Counted from the stretch's first letter, positions 1 through 12,749 are shown. The stretch: 64,000 bases of DNA from Liolophura sinensis (GCF_032854445.1 NC_088305.1:30220628-30284627), one strand, 5' to 3'. Made by a program: numbers and translations. The notes: generated by a model not told the origin, from the sequence alone.

Positions 1-2020
1 GTCACTGACGGTTCGGAAAGGGTCGTAACGGATTGAATAACACCAACTCATTGCTCATTGCCGCATGTGGTGTTCGAACTGTCGTCAGTTTTCTGTGTTA
101 CCATGACAACTGAAGAAAGGATTATACGCAGGTATCAGTTTACTGGGACTGCAAATGGCGACAGCGAAAGCTTTGGAAATAATTACGAAAGAATGACCCG
201 TGTTTCAGGAAACCCTTTCTCTGCTGTTATTGGATTTACAATTACCTGTTTAGCCCTCCTAGAAATAACGCCTCAGGTACCAAAGATCTTCTGGTACCTG
301 AAAGACAGACCGAAGAAACTGGACGAGAAAGGGTTTAGCCATTAGAAGAGTCTTACGAAATCTTCAGGATTATGTTCTGATAAATGTGCGTCCCGGTTTC
401 TCCTTTTTACTTTACGATTAAATGCACCATGACAAAGGTCCAAAATGTAATCAGCTGAAGGTTGTTAAGCATTGTAAACATGGTACCTTCATTGTAAACA
501 TGGCAAGTTCTCTGGCGAAGGAGGTCTTGTGTGCAAACGGAGCTTCCGCTACTACGTTTTTTGTCTCTCCTGTCCAGTAAGGAATCTCTTAGTTCTGGTA
601 TCGGATATACGCGTCAACATTAGTTGTGAGCATATGGCTGATGCATTAATGGATGAGACGCAGCACAGTTGTCAAATAGAGAAATAAATCGAACAAACTG
701 TTGAAAACTGACAAATCAGTAAGCTCTATTATTGGATATCATCAGCATGAAAGGTACATGTAAAAGACTTAAAAGTAAAGAAAAAAGGGTAATCAATTAA
801 TAAAAGGAGCTAGGCTGGTATGCGTGCGTAACTCTAACCAAGAACTCGACGTTAAATCCCAGCCTGGAAGATAGAATTTGTAGATTCCTCTTGTCTTATT
901 AATTGTAAGTCCCTTGTGCCAATATTTCTACTGCACTCCTGGTTCCGTTTGTTTTGTTTTACGTAGAAAACAATTTGTCTTTTATCCCTACATTGATGAG
1001 CAAATCTGTGTCACACATGAGAAAGTTCGCCACTAGTTTACAACAGGTTATATGGTGGGTTGCTCTGGAATGCGTTTCCTTCCACCCATAAAAGTGACCA
1101 CCATCATATGTGATTAAACAGATGGCTTTAAGAAATGGTGTTTAACAACGAAACACTTGTTGAGTATGTGGTTGAACAGATGGCTTTAAGAGTTGGTGTT
1201 TAACAACGAAACACTTGTTGAGTATGTAGTTGAACAGCAGCCATACCGAGCACCTATAAATAAAACTCTCTATCACTGCTGTGAAAATGGCGAATTAAGG
1301 AAAAGGCAAACATTAAGACAAGCAAGCAGTACATCAAACTGCACAACGTCAATGTTGCATGTAATAGTGCACAAAAGCTAAACATGGCACAAAGTATCAG
1401 TGGAACTTGGCATTCTTCGATTCTGGCCTGAGAAAAATTACCACGAAAAGTTACTTGACCTTAAGGCTAGATCTTCTGGCTTTATGAATGTAATTTGCAA
1501 AACGATGGTCGGATTTAAAGCGGTTAATCAGTTCAAAGGAAGTCCAAGTGATGAAGATGTGTCTCCAACTTCCACGTAATAGTTGCACATAGTCGAAAAA
1601 TTAGTTCTGGGGCGATAAAACTAGCCTCCGAGTCACGTTGACAATCAGTCAAAACCCCCTTATGAATTCTCTATGGTTTAATTGAGTTCTCGCGATAAGA
1701 AAATCCTTTTTAACATCACAGGCATTTGTTGCCCAGTTTAACTAGAATTTCAGTTTGGATTTAGAGCTTTGTCAGAAATTTTACGGCGAGTCTTATGAGA
1801 GAATTTTTTGGAAAGGTAAATGACCTGTGTTTATAATCAACAAGCATTGGCCCTGCGTTTCATTTGACGTGGTAAATAGTTTATGATGATAACAAAGTAT
1901 AATTACCCAGTGTTGATGTTCAATGCATGTGACCAATGGCCAAGAGAGAGCCGTAGCGGCAAGATTTTGTGTCTTTACGGTAACTGCTCTTGCCGCCCAA
2001 GTGGACATAAAAATTCATCT
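1..2020. repeat. Three-copy segmental repeat, copy A (left end cut by window)
   Basis: The first bases (CACTGACGGTTCGGAAA...) recur near 3191 and 9210, and the colinear similarity continues through landmarks such as 'ACCATGACAACTGA' (about 101, 3291, 9308), 'AAAACGATGGT' (about 1499, 4446, 10898 as GAAACGATGG) and 'TTAGTTCTGG' (about 1600, 4545, 11003). No long reading frame survives in any copy, so this is a diverged noncoding duplication or an old unclassified element. The part around 1010-1120 also resembles 10195-10310 and carries a SINE-like 'CACCCATAAAA' block. At 1190-1205 this copy retains the sequence that copy C has disrupted by a Penelope-like fragment. Confidence 0.7.
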
Positions 2021-2455
2021 TATATCATACAAATAACGACTTGGTTATCGGATAGATTCCGTACTGACAAGAAGAAGCTAACAAGACGCCACCTGTAGTC
2101 AGTCGACACAGGAAACCATGAAGGCACATGACACTTTTAATTTGACTCTATGTTTAACTCAGGGGCAGATATCCTTATCATACCCCTGATTTGATTGTGA
2201 AACAACCCTCAAGTATCAATACTTGATACCTGTTTATTTTATACCTGTGTGGTACTTTAGGCAGTACTTGTCCAGGTTTACGAGTGAAAGAACACGGTCC
2301 CAGCCTGGAAGAAACCGCCGCACCTCACCATTCAAAATACCTGACTTGGAGCTGCAGTCCAACAAATGGCAGTGAACAGACATGTCAACTATACAAACGT
2401 CAAAACGTTTCAAGGTAACAACAACATACACATGTCAGTGAACGCTAATTGGTTC
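2021..2455. other. No recognisable feature
   Basis: AT-rich linker between repeat copies A and B. I see no coding frame, tandem structure or known element. Confidence 0.5.
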
Positions 2456-4960
2456 TCCACTGTCTTCAGGCATTTGTGTGCTTTTCAGAAATATCTGCAA
2501 AGCGTGCCCCGAAAACAAGTTGGGCGTTTAATTAAGTCCAATATTTAATATCTATTTTATTGGTTTAGAATTGTAATTTTTAGAAACGGTTTTTTGTCTT
2601 CAGTTACTTATTTAATCTGTGTTTTGGGTGGTACAATACAGCAGTTATACGAAGGTGATCATGTTTTTTAATTATGAGTGGAGCATGAAAGCAGCCGCAG
2701 TTGAGCTGATAATGTCATTATTTTCAGGTGTACTCAGAACAATGTGATTTTGCTCAGTTCCGTATTTGAGTGTCATGCCAAACAAGTGGACCCCAGTCAT
2801 TGGCATCTTACAACAGAAGTGTTTAATTACACTGCACTGACACTTTTAGACATCCTTCGATAATAAATATGCATCAAGTAAAATTAGTTTTATGGGAAAT
2901 CTCAAAATAACATTTTTAGGAAGTGCCTGCCGCGAAACCTGTCAACCTTTTTTGATGATTGTTTTTATTTATTCTTCATGATTTTCTGTTTCCGTCAGAC
3001 ATGTATGGGTGAAAGAAGGCTGTGCATCGAGTAAGCGACATTTCTCTAACGTAATTTAACAAATTTCTGAAAGTTATATTAACACGAATCGTGTTAGACC
3101 ATCAGACCAAAATGGAAGTTGAATGCTTGTCAGTAGGGTGGTTTAACTTTAAAGCACTAGTCGACCCGATCAAGGTACCGGTCCAGCAACCACTGACGGT
3201 TCGGAAACGGTCATAACGGATTGAATAACACAAACTAGACAGCTCATTGCCGGATTTGGTGTTTGCAGTGTCGTCAGTTTTCTGCGTTACCATGACAACT
3301 GAGGAAATGATTATAAGGCTCGCCACAGGTATCAGTTTACTGGGATTGCAAATGGCGCCTGAGGAAGCTTTAGAAATAATGACAAAAAATAGACCTTGTT
3401 AGAGACAATCCATTAACTCTTCTTCTCAGCTGCTATTGGATTGACAATGCTCTGATAAGCCCTTCCAAAAATATCACTGCCGCATGCTGTGGTACCTTAA
3501 AGTCTGACTGGAGAAACTGGACACTGAGAGCTTTGGAAAGACGACGAGAAAGGGATTAGCCATCAGTGCAGCTAAGTCTTGAGGATTATGTTCTTATAAA
3601 TGTTCGTCCCAGTTTCGGATAGCGCCGTTTTTTCTTTGCGATTAAGTGCACCATGACGGGAAACATAATTTTACTTCCAAAATGTAACAAGCTCAAGGTT
3701 GTTATGCGTTGTTGACTTGGTACCTTAATATCCCTGGCGAAGGAAGTGATGAGTTCAAATCTAGCTCAGGCTAGTACGGTTTTTTTTATCGGAATGTTTA
3801 CCTGGCTTATTGCATAAGTTTCTCCAGGGTTCTCCTTGTTATACCATCAGTTGTCCTGGAAAGATTTTTTTAGCAGAAAAGTGGAAATAAATGAATGAGA
3901 ATGACCACAAAATAATCCTTGTTTCAGGCAATGCCGTAACTCTACTTCTGAGCTGGTATTGGATTCTCAAAGTCACCTGGCAATACTTGCTGTACACCCC
4001 GGTACCCGCAATGCCTCTTATCACGGATATTATACGTTCAAATCCAACCCAAAATAGTTGATGAGAAGAGGAACATCGCATCAAGAGCAAAATATGACCA
4101 TGGTCAACTCACGCTTGCACATAATGATCAGAAAAATCATTCATACTTATAACAAGATAACAACCTTTTGAATACCATTTGCAAAACGATGATCGGAGTT
4201 AAAGCGATGGAGCGACAAATACGAGTGGATCATGAAAGCAGCTGCGGTTTAGCTAATGGCAATAGTTCTACCAGGTGTACTCTTTTGCAGTGTGCTATTT
4301 TTTCACTCCTTTGTAACTGGCAAAAAAGGATACAAGAAACAAACAATGAGAGAACTAAGCAATACATCTTGACTACATAAACGTCAATACAAGAGCATAG
4401 TATGGCACAAACAGTGTGACATGGAAATTAGAATGTAATTTGCAAAACGATGGTGAGAATTAAAGTAGCTAATCGGCTCAAAGGAGCCCAAGTGCTGGAT
4501 ATATACCGCAGACTTTCACCTGAAATTTGCATATCGCTGAATTATTAGTTCTGGAGACATACGAAATAAAGCGGTAGGCCTTCGAGTCACTAGAACAATC
4601 AGTCAAACCCGTCTTATCGATTCTGCGTGGTTTATCTTCCCGTCAAGTGTGAGTTCTCGCGATGAGATAATCCTCTTCAACACCACAGGCATTTGTCGAT
4701 CAGTTTAGAGATTTGTCAGACATTTTACCGCGAGTGTTATGAGAGAATGTTTCTAAAAGATAAATGATCTGTGTTAATGATATTTAACCTGCATTACCTC
4801 TGCGTTTGTTTTGACAAATTCGTTTATGATAATAACATGGTACAATTATCGAGTGTAAATGCTCAATACACGTGAAACAAGCTGTAGAGCGAAAGTTTTG
4901 TGTTCTTAAGGCAAATGATCTTGCCTGCCAGGTAGACATAAATTTTGTTGTTGTGGATGT
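2456..4960. repeat. Three-copy segmental repeat, copy B
   Basis: Colinear with copies A and C. Its left part (CCCCGAAAACAAGTTGGG near 2508) matches 8430-8450 ahead of copy C, so the repeat starts upstream of the CACTGACGG landmark. It appears internally rearranged: the block resembling 'TTGTTTCAGGCAATCC' of copy C (about 9413) appears near 3920. No long reading frame. Confidence 0.65.
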
Positions 4961-5009
4961 AACCTTTTGAAAAACAGAATAATGTGATTGAACTGAGCTA
5001 AATCTGACG

Positions 5010-5330
5010 CCTGAAAAGCCGTCGTTGAGTTCTCCAAGCTCAACCCGAGACGGATGTTTGGTTTCCTCCAGGCTCAACTCTGAAAGAACTGATGGTTTCC
5101 TCCAGGCCTACCCGACGAGGAGTGAAGGCTTCCTCCAGGCCTATCTCGACAAGCAATTGTGATTCCCTGCAGGTCTACATAGATGAGGGGTGGTGGTTTC
5201 CTTTTAGGCGTACCCGACGAGATGTAGTGATTTCCTTCAATCTTAGACCGGAGAGAAGGGATGGTTTTCTTCGGGTCTACCCCAATGCGGGTTTGATGGA
5301 CACCCGATTTACATGGTTAGGCTATCTTGA
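5010..5330. repeat. Short minisatellite, about 45-bp unit
   Basis: Four to five degenerate units of the type 'GGTTTCCTCCAGGC..ACCCGACGAG' follow one another. Related units occur at 11585-11700 after copy C, so the array belongs to the three-copy repeat. The reading frame through it is a by-product of the tandem structure. Confidence 0.6.
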
Positions 5331-5340
5331 GCAAGGATAG

Positions 5341-5855
5341 AAGGCTTGGACTGTTTCTCTCTTTCTGACAATGCGCTCGTGTGGGGGATTGCGCAGGTTT
5401 ACCTTTATTGAAGACAGCTTGTCTTTTCCAGTACGGTGCGCATATTACGGACGATAGCTATTATAATCTCGTGATTTTACGTCATCCGAATAAACGACAA
5501 ACAAGGATGTTTTCCGTGAATTATGGCGTGAAGGCAGTCTACATTTACAGAACTTTTTTAAAGTTAAATTTTGTATGGTCTAAATCTTGATGTTTATTGA
5601 TTTACGAAATAGAAAAACTGTGAGCAGCTTTTAAATTTCACGGATTATTTTTTCTGCTAATCGCGGCAGATCAGCAGCCTTGAAGGCCTACATGTAGGTA
5701 TAGGAGAATTGGAGACAGGCCAAATTCTTGCTTATGTTGCCTGTCAATTATTGATTATAGAAATATATGACCTGAAAATAGGTCAGATGTACTTATGGCA
5801 TTCTTGATAATGATAAAGCTAACTTGTCACATTGTAAATCGAGAGGGGAGTCTCC
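5341..5855. other. No recognisable feature
   Basis: Mixed-composition DNA with no supported gene. It ends in a GC-richer stretch where a SINE begins. Confidence 0.5.
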
Positions 5856-5856
5856 G

Positions 5857-6106
5857 CGGGCAAGGGAGTTAGCTCGCCAGCACGGCGCAATGACCCCTTA
5901 GCTTCCCATCAATGCGGTCGTTATGAATTCAAGTCCAGACCATGCTGCTGGTAATTTCTAGAGAATCTGCAGGAACCTGCAGATGGTCGTGGGTTTTCCT
6001 CGCCCTCTGCCCGGTTTCCTCCCACAATAATGCTGGCCGCCGTCGTGGAAGTGAAATATTCTTGAGTGCGGCGTAAAACACCAATCAAATAAATAAATAC
6101 AAATCA
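5857..6106 (+). mobile_element. tRNA-derived SINE (family A), diverged
   Basis: The order is a degraded tRNA-like head (GTTAGCTCGCCAGCACGGCG, B-box-like 'GAATTCAAGTCC'), a core ('GCAGATGGTCGTGGGTTTTC', 'CTGCCCGGTTTCCTCCCAC') and the family tail 'GCGGCGTAAAACACCAATCA' followed by AAAT repeats. The same modules recur at 13479, 17957, 31225, 55284 and elsewhere. Pol III promoter boxes are only partly preserved. Confidence 0.85.
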
Positions 6107-6540
6107 AGGGCATGAACACAAACCTTTATTCAGCATAAAATATGCAGGTTAACACCACTCTGTGTCCAATTGTACTTAGAAGTTTCACTCAAAAATTATT
6201 CTGTTAATTTTAACAGAAAATTTGTTGTAAGAGTCACTTTGCTATTACAACATAATACTGTGTCACATTCAACATAATATCCTGTTAGTCTAAGAACCTT
6301 TCCGTTCAATTAAAGAACATGTGTATTACATTTCACAGAATAATCTGTTGCAATAGCAGAATACATTCTATCATCACTCAGGCAGCAGGCTCATTGTTTG
6401 AGTGCGTGCATATTCTTCTGTGTTATTTTACTCTCACAAGAGAGACAAAAGGGTTATTTTGCTCATTAAACACAGATAAAGATGAATCTTTCTTTCTTGT
6501 CCGCACAATATAGATAGACGCACAAAACGTCAACATGGAC
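6107..6540. other. No recognisable feature
   Basis: AT-rich sequence leading into the 42-bp minisatellite. No supported gene. Confidence 0.45.
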
Positions 6541-7960
6541 GATTCGGGTTTATTCTACCCACAGAAGGACATAAACACAAGACGTCGCTGATCTATTTTA
6601 CCCAGAAACGTAGACACGAACACCACTGGTCTACTTTCAATCCTGGCCTGTATTACTTGCATACCTTGAACGTGGAGACCGCTGGTCTAGTTTTACTAAT
6701 AGAATGCAGACAAGGACACAACTAGTTTTGACCTACTCGCAGAAGTTAGGCAAACGCCTTACCGCTGGACTATTTTACTGTCAGAAATAAGACAAACACC
6801 ATACCGCTGGACTATTTTACTGGCAGAAATAAGACAAACACCGTACCTCTATAATATTTTACTGTCAGAAGTAAGACAAACACCGTACCGCTGGACTATT
6901 TTACTGGCAGAAATAAGACAAATACCGTATCGCTGGCCTATTTACTTGCAGAAATAAGACAAACATCGTACCGCTGGCCTATTTTACTTGCAGAAATAAG
7001 ACAAACACCGTACCGATGGACCATTTTATTGCCAGAAATAAGACAAACACCGTACCCCTGGCCTATTTTACTGGCAGAAATAAGACAAACACCGTACCAC
7101 TGGACTATTTTACTGGCAGAAATAAGACAAACACCATACCGCTGGCCCATTTTGCAGGCCGAAATAAGACAAACGCCATACCGCTGGACTATTTTGCTGG
7201 CAGAAGTAAGACAAACACCGTACCACTGAACTATTTTACTGGCAGAAATAAGACAAACACCGTACCACTGGACTATTTTACTGGCAGAAATAAGACAAAC
7301 ACCATACCGCTGGCCTATTTTGCAGGCCGAAATAAGACAAACGCCATACCGCTGGACTATTTTGCTGGCAGAAGTAAGACAAACACCGTACCGCTGGCCC
7401 ATTTTACTGGCAGAAGTAAGACAAACACCGTACCGCTGGCCTATTTTACTGGCAGAAGTAAGACAAACACCGTACCGCTGGACTATTTTACTGGCAGAAG
7501 TAAGACAAACATCGTACCGCTGGACTATTTTACTGGCAGAAGTAAGACAAACACCGTACCACTGGGCTATTTTACTGGCAGAAATAAGACAAACATCGTA
7601 CCGCTGGCCTATTTTACTGGCAGAAATAAGACAAACACCATACCGCTGGCCTATTTTGCAGGCCGAAATAAGACAAACGCCATACCGCTGGACTATTTTG
7701 CTGGCAGAAGTAAGACAAACACCGTACCGCTGGCCCATTTTACTGGCAGAAGTAAGACAAACACCGTACCGCTGGCCTATTTTACTGGCAGAAGTAAGAC
7801 AAACACCGTGCTGCTGCGGGCCTATTTTACTGGCAGAAGTAAGACAAACACCGTACCGCTGGCCTATTTTACTGGCAGAAGTAAGACAAACACCGAACCT
7901 CTGGCCTATTTTACCCACAGAAGTAAAGCAAGCACCGTGATGCTGTACTATTTTACCTTT
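6541..7960. repeat. 42-bp minisatellite with higher-order structure
   Basis: Units contain 'AGACAAACACCGTACCGCTG' and 'TATTTTACTGGCAGAA'. Spacing is 42 bp and there are about 29 good units from about 6745; more degenerate units begin near 6545. Because 42 is a multiple of 3 and the units lack stops in several frames, frames stay open on both strands for more than 300 codons (7016-7969 on +, 6938-8008 on -). Variant units with 'TTTTGCAGGCCGAAATAAG' mark higher-order repeats: the preceding 'CACCATACC' falls at 7132, 7300 and 7636, spacings of 168 and 336 bp (4 and 8 units). I regard the array as noncoding. Confidence 0.92.
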
Positions 7961-8389
7961 ATTAAGTAGAATCATACCAACCCAGAGTATTTCACTCGCA
8001 CAGAGCAAGCAGAGAGAGACTATTGTTCAAATTACAGTTAGCATTGCTTGACCTGAATGCTAAAGAGTGGAATAATAATACAAGTAAGTTATTTAAAACG
8101 AAATATTCAAATGTTCTATTTCTAATTTATGCAAAGAAATTAATCAATCAAAATTCAGAACTGGTGAAAGCTTACACATACGCTGTCAGCTAGAGCATCA
8201 GCCAAAAATGAGGAAAAGTCTCTGATTTACACTTACAATCATGCTATGGTTTAAGCTGCCCTACTCTTCAAAAGCGTTACAGTGTGTAGTGTTACCTTGA
8301 ATCTAGAGGACAGACCTGTAAAGTATGTAATTGTCGAAACATCCCCAACAGCATACACACGACGTCAGTAAAATCTGATTGGCTCTCTA
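7961..8389. other. No recognisable feature
   Basis: AT-rich flank between the minisatellite and repeat copy C. No gene or repeat that I can support. Confidence 0.45.
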
Positions 8390-8504
8390 CGGCATGACTT
8401 GCCCACAGACGATTTCCGGTGCAAATGTTCCCCGAAAACGAGTGGTTTTATTAAGTTCAGTTTTTAAAATATATTCTGTTACGCGTGAAAGTTTGTCAGC
8501 AACC

Positions 8505-8612
8505 CGCAGATGATCGGGTGTTTCTCCCGGATTCTGCCTGGTTCCCTTCCACAACCATAATGTTGTGAGTCACCGGCGTGAAGCACAAATGAAATAAATA
8601 AATATGTAACCC
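8505..8612 (+). mobile_element. SINE family A, 3' fragment
   Basis: Contains the core ('CAGCAACCCGCAGATGATCG', 'TTCTGCCTGGTTCCC') and a worn tail ending 'AAATGAAATAAATAAAT'. The tRNA head is missing. Confidence 0.65.
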
Positions 8613-10328
8613 CTCCCTAAATTGCTTGTGACACACACGACAGGACCCCAAAGTCGTATCTGCAAAAAGGTTTATTTATAGAGTAGACACAGCGGGTGAA
8701 ACAACATCGTTGTCAAGGACACATGTGTTTTGGTTCAAGAAAAAAACACTAACCCGCTCAAGCTAATTGACAGTGGCCCAAAATACGACAATCTGATTTT
8801 ACCAGTAACATTTCTTTGAAAAATGAAAAAAAAGGTACATATATTTGTGAAGTGATTGGCTGTTAATGCACGTTCTCATGGTTTTTCTTAACAGTGTGTT
8901 TCCGTCAGATCTGTGTGGGGATGAAAAAATCTGTGCAGTATTTAGACGACATTTTCCCAACGTTATTTAGCGTATTTGTAGAAGTCTACATCTTAGAGGA
9001 AAAAAAGGGTTGTGTCTTGTGTAATTCTTGCCAGCAAGGCAGTATAACTAAACAGTAGTCGAAATAAAATGGTGATCAATCGCGCCAAGGTCTTTTCGTA
9101 CAGAGGACGGATCTTGCGAGACTAGATCTGGCGCATTTAGAATCTAAGGTGACATGACATCCTGGCAACTGTTTCCCTTATATCCGGGTTAGGGTTCCGA
9201 TCCAGCAGTCACTGACGGTTCGGAAAGGGTCGTAACGGATTGAATAACACCAACTCATTGCTCATTGCCGGATGTGGTGTTCGCACTGTCGTCAGTTTTC
9301 TGTGTTACCATGACAACTGAAGAAAGGGTTATAAGCCTCGCCACAGGTATAAGTTTACTGAGTCTGCAAATGGCGACAGCGAAAGCTTTAGAAATACTGA
9401 CAAAAAATAACCCTTGTTTCAGGCAATCCATTAACTCTTCTCTGCTGTTATTGGATTCACAATGACCTCTTAAGCCCTTCCAGAAATAACAGTGATATAT
9501 CCACTGGTACCCAAAAGTCTGACCAGAGAAACTGGATGCAGAGAGCTTTGGGAAAACAACGAGGAGGGGATTAGCCATCAGTACTGTCATTTTTATTTTA
9601 TAAGGTCGTGAGGATTATGTTCTTATAAATGTTCGTCCCAGTTTCTGATAGCTCCTTTTTTCTTTACGATTAAGTACACCATGAAGGAGGAACAGAATTT
9701 TACTTTCAAAATGTAATAAGCTCAAGGTTGTTATGCGTTGTTGACTTGATAACTTAAGTTCTCTGGCGAACGAGGCTATGAGTTCAAATCTACCTTCTGG
9801 TAGTTTGATCTTTCTATTAAAATGTTTACCTGTCGAATGGCAGAAGTTTCTCCAGGGCTGTACAAGGTCTCCACGAACCATACACCTGGCATTTGATATA
9901 TAAATAAATTTCTGTTAGGTGTCTAAAAATATCTACATCAAATATATAGATGCAATATAGTTGCGTTCAGAAGTAATGAGTTAAATCACTGAACAAATCA
10001 GTGATCTGATTAGTTGATTGAGTTCATTAGTTGATTTGAGTATCAGAATTGAACATGAAATTTGCAGATTCCTCCTCTCATTGTCTTTAAGATTCTTCTG
10101 TCAATATTTTTTATCGCTCTTGGATCTGTTTGTTTTGTCTCATGCACTCAGAAAACCACTTGCCTTTCATCACCAATTTGATGCATAAATCTCTGTCACA
10201 CATGAGAAAGTTTGTCTGTTATTTACAACAGGTTATATAGTGGGTTACCCTGGACTGCGGTTCCTTCTACCCGTAAAACTGACGGCCATCGTATATGATT
10301 AAACACATATCTTGACTGATTGGTGTTT

Positions 10329-10592
10329 ATTCACGGACTACGAATTTGAACTTTGATATGGAATTCATGCCTGTAATATTCATTGTCTTCCTGGCATCAT
10401 TGAAAACTGATGACCGCTTCTCTCTTGTGTGTTACCGCCTTTATTTCTTAATTGTATAATTTCTTACATACCTTTGTCATTGGGAGTTAGTGTTAAACGT
10501 TGTTTTGGAAATGGATCTTGCGGTTATCGACTTGGAACGCCCTTTACGGACTACGAATGGTATATAAATGTCGGAGTTGACGCTTATATTTA
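10329..10592 (+). mobile_element. Penelope-like element, 3'-end fragment
   Basis: This block matches the reverse complement of 59451-59720, which is the 3' end of the large - strand Penelope-like element; its left third also matches 25545-25596, the 3' end of the + strand copy. It runs from 'TTCACGGACTACGAAT' to 'GACGCTTATATTTA'. Copy A of the host repeat keeps the uninterrupted 'TGGTGTTTAACAACG' at about 1193, so insertion boundaries can be read to within a few bases. The word ACGGACTACGAAT occurs twice within it (about 10333 and 10547). Confidence 0.8.
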
Positions 10593-11584
10593 ACACCAAA
10601 ACGCCTGTTCAGTATGTGGTTGAACAGCTGCCATATCAAGTAACTATTATTTTATATGCATCTCTCCATCACTGCGGTGTTCAAGGATGGCAAATTACGG
10701 AAGAAGAAACAAACATTAAGACAGCCAAGCAATACATCAAACTTCACAACGTCAGTGTTGCATGGGAAAAGGCAGAAGAGCAAAACATGGCACAAACTAT
10801 CAGTGGGGAATGGACACCATTGATTTGAGGGTGCGAAAAATTATCCGAAAAATTATTTATGCTAAAAGCTAGATGTCCAAGAATTAAAAATGTCATTTGC
10901 GAAACGATGGTTTGAATTGAAACAGTTAATCGGCACAAAGAAAGCCGAAGTGAAGACTATGAATCTCAAACTTCCTGGTTAAATATGCATACAGTCGAAT
11001 AATTAGTTCTGGAGAGATAAGAAGCTTAGCGACAGGCCTCCGTGTCACTTGGACAATCAGCCAAAATACCGTATTGATTCTGCCTGGTCTAACTTTCCTC
11101 CAGGCGTGAGTTCCCGCGATAAGACAATCCTCTTCAAGACCATTTGTGGCTCAGTTTTGGCAGATTTGTCAGACATTTTACGGTGAGTCGTACGAGGGAA
11201 TTATTTTAAAGAGATAAATGACCGTTGATAGCCTATTAAATCTGTATTGGCCCAGCGTTTATTTTGACGGTAATTAGTATATGATGATAATACAGTATAA
11301 TTACCCAGTGCAAATGGTGAATATATGCGAGCCAAGGGCCGACAGAAAGGCTTTGTGTCTGTAAGGTGATTGATTTTGCTGGCCAAGTAGCCATAAAACT
11401 CATTTTTCTGATTATGACATTTGGCCGATGGGATCGCGTGTTTGGATCCAGCTCCCTCATGCACGGATAGACTGAGGCTTCACGTCAGAAAGTTTGCCAG
11501 GTACGAGGCGTTGTGCGGTGCTTTCTCTTCCGCTCTGGTCTTTCCCCCCAAATATTTAATATGTGGTTTGTCAGATACCACTTC

Positions 11585-11700
11585 AGGTCTGTTGTTATTT
11601 TCAGGCTCTGCCCAACGAGGGGTCGTGGTTTCCTCCAGGTTGATCCCAGAGACTGATGTTGGTTTTCCTTAAGACTTGTCACAACAAGGGAGGGTAGGGG
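11585..11700. repeat. Degenerate minisatellite related to 5010-5330
   Basis: About two to three units with 'GGTTTCCTCCAGG' and 'CCCAACGAGGGG', matching the array that follows copy B. Confidence 0.5.
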
Positions 11701-12170
11701 GTGTGGGGTTGTTTGTTGCAGCCTCAGTCCGTGGAGGAAAAGGGTAAGTTTTGGGTTGAAATGAGGCACTGAGGTTTTGTCTTATTGTATGAAGATGGGT
11801 GTTAACCAGAAAAAACTATTTTCGCTTCTTGAGGTGCACAGTTGGGCCGATTCCCCGCCTTACCATACCAGATGTTGACAAATCTTTACTAATATGTAAT
11901 GTGAACATCACTCTATGTGACATGTAGAGTACAGAAAGGAAAATCTGTATAAGAAATGAAGTGTTCGATATGCAAAACTCAGCTAGTTTAGAAACGATAA
12001 CTTAAGTAGAACTAAATGTGCTTGAAATGAGATTTTCTTCTTCTAATTTACGTGTCATGGGCGTTTGATCTGGAATGGGAGAGAACTCTACATATCCTAG
12101 TCAACATGAGGGGCACACAATCAACCCGTGTGGCAGTATACAAGCGTTTGCGTGTGGCGTTCATCTTCAG
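11701..12170. other. No recognisable feature
   Basis: No gene or repeat recognised. Confidence 0.45.
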
Positions 12171-12177
12171 TGAAACA

Positions 12178-12305
12178 AGTAACACATAACAAACACTTCT
12201 TACACTCTAACCAGTATAATGAGGTATAGCGGGAGAGATATAATGTTTTCATTTAATTATTAAGAACGACAAATAACACATAAACACTTCTTACACTGTA
12301 ACATC
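12178..12305 (+). mobile_element. SINE family B, 3' fragment between direct repeats
   Basis: A short block ('CCAGTATAATGAGGTATAGC' to 'TTATTAAGAACGAC') matches the 3' half of SINE family B (compare 12840-12920 and 54770-54950). It is flanked by imperfect direct repeats of about 30 bp (12178-12213 and about 12272-12302, both containing 'CACTTCTTACACT'), which fits a target-site duplication. Confidence 0.6.
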
Positions 12306-12640
12306 ATATGAAGATGTATAAAGAATCACGTTTCATGTACATACTGACGTTGGGCTGTGTCCAAAACTCACGTGTAGTTCCATTTCTACTGGTACAGTTC
12401 AAGGGATCACCTTGATATCATTTATTCATTGACCTTTAGTGTTAAGTCCTGTTTCAAGGTCACTGCGCGCAAATGTCGGACACAGTAAACAAATACCACA
12501 AACATCTATATGGTTTAATTATTAATCTCCTCAGCAGGTATATTCAAACGGAATGGCCTCGTTTTTTCTGTCCTATTTACAATAGTCATTTGGGCTGCGG
12601 ATATACAAAGCTATAAACATAATATATAATGCAGAAGAGA
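12306..12640. other. No recognisable feature
   Basis: AT-rich sequence without supported genes. Confidence 0.4.
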
Positions 12641-12659
12641 AACTCAGTGACGCACACAT

Positions 12660-12725
12660 GCTGGCACACATACATACATACACACACGCACACGCACACG
12701 CACACACACACAAATACATACACAT
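12660..12725. repeat. CA-rich microsatellite
   Basis: Runs of CATA, then CACACG/CACA dinucleotide repeats. Confidence 0.85.
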
Positions 12726-12749
12726 TCGAATTTGAGAGATATAGAATCA

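Larger units (their letters stand above)
8390..11420. repeat. Three-copy segmental repeat, copy C
   Basis: The most complete of the three copies, colinear with A and B from about 8430 to 11415. It carries two insertions: a SINE 3' fragment at 8505-8612 and a Penelope-like 3' fragment at 10329-10592. No frame is long enough to support a protein. Confidence 0.7.

Noticed and set aside
6938-8008. Opposing long frames (356 codons on -, 317 on +) as repeat-protein genes
   Set aside because: They exist only because the 42-bp unit is a multiple of three without stops. There is no flanking coding sequence, domain or splice logic.
10405-10440. Hammerhead ribozyme in the Penelope 3' end (CTGATGA present)
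   Set aside because: The required GAAA and cleavage-site triplet with flanking stems do not follow at plausible distances, here or in the copy near 59620.
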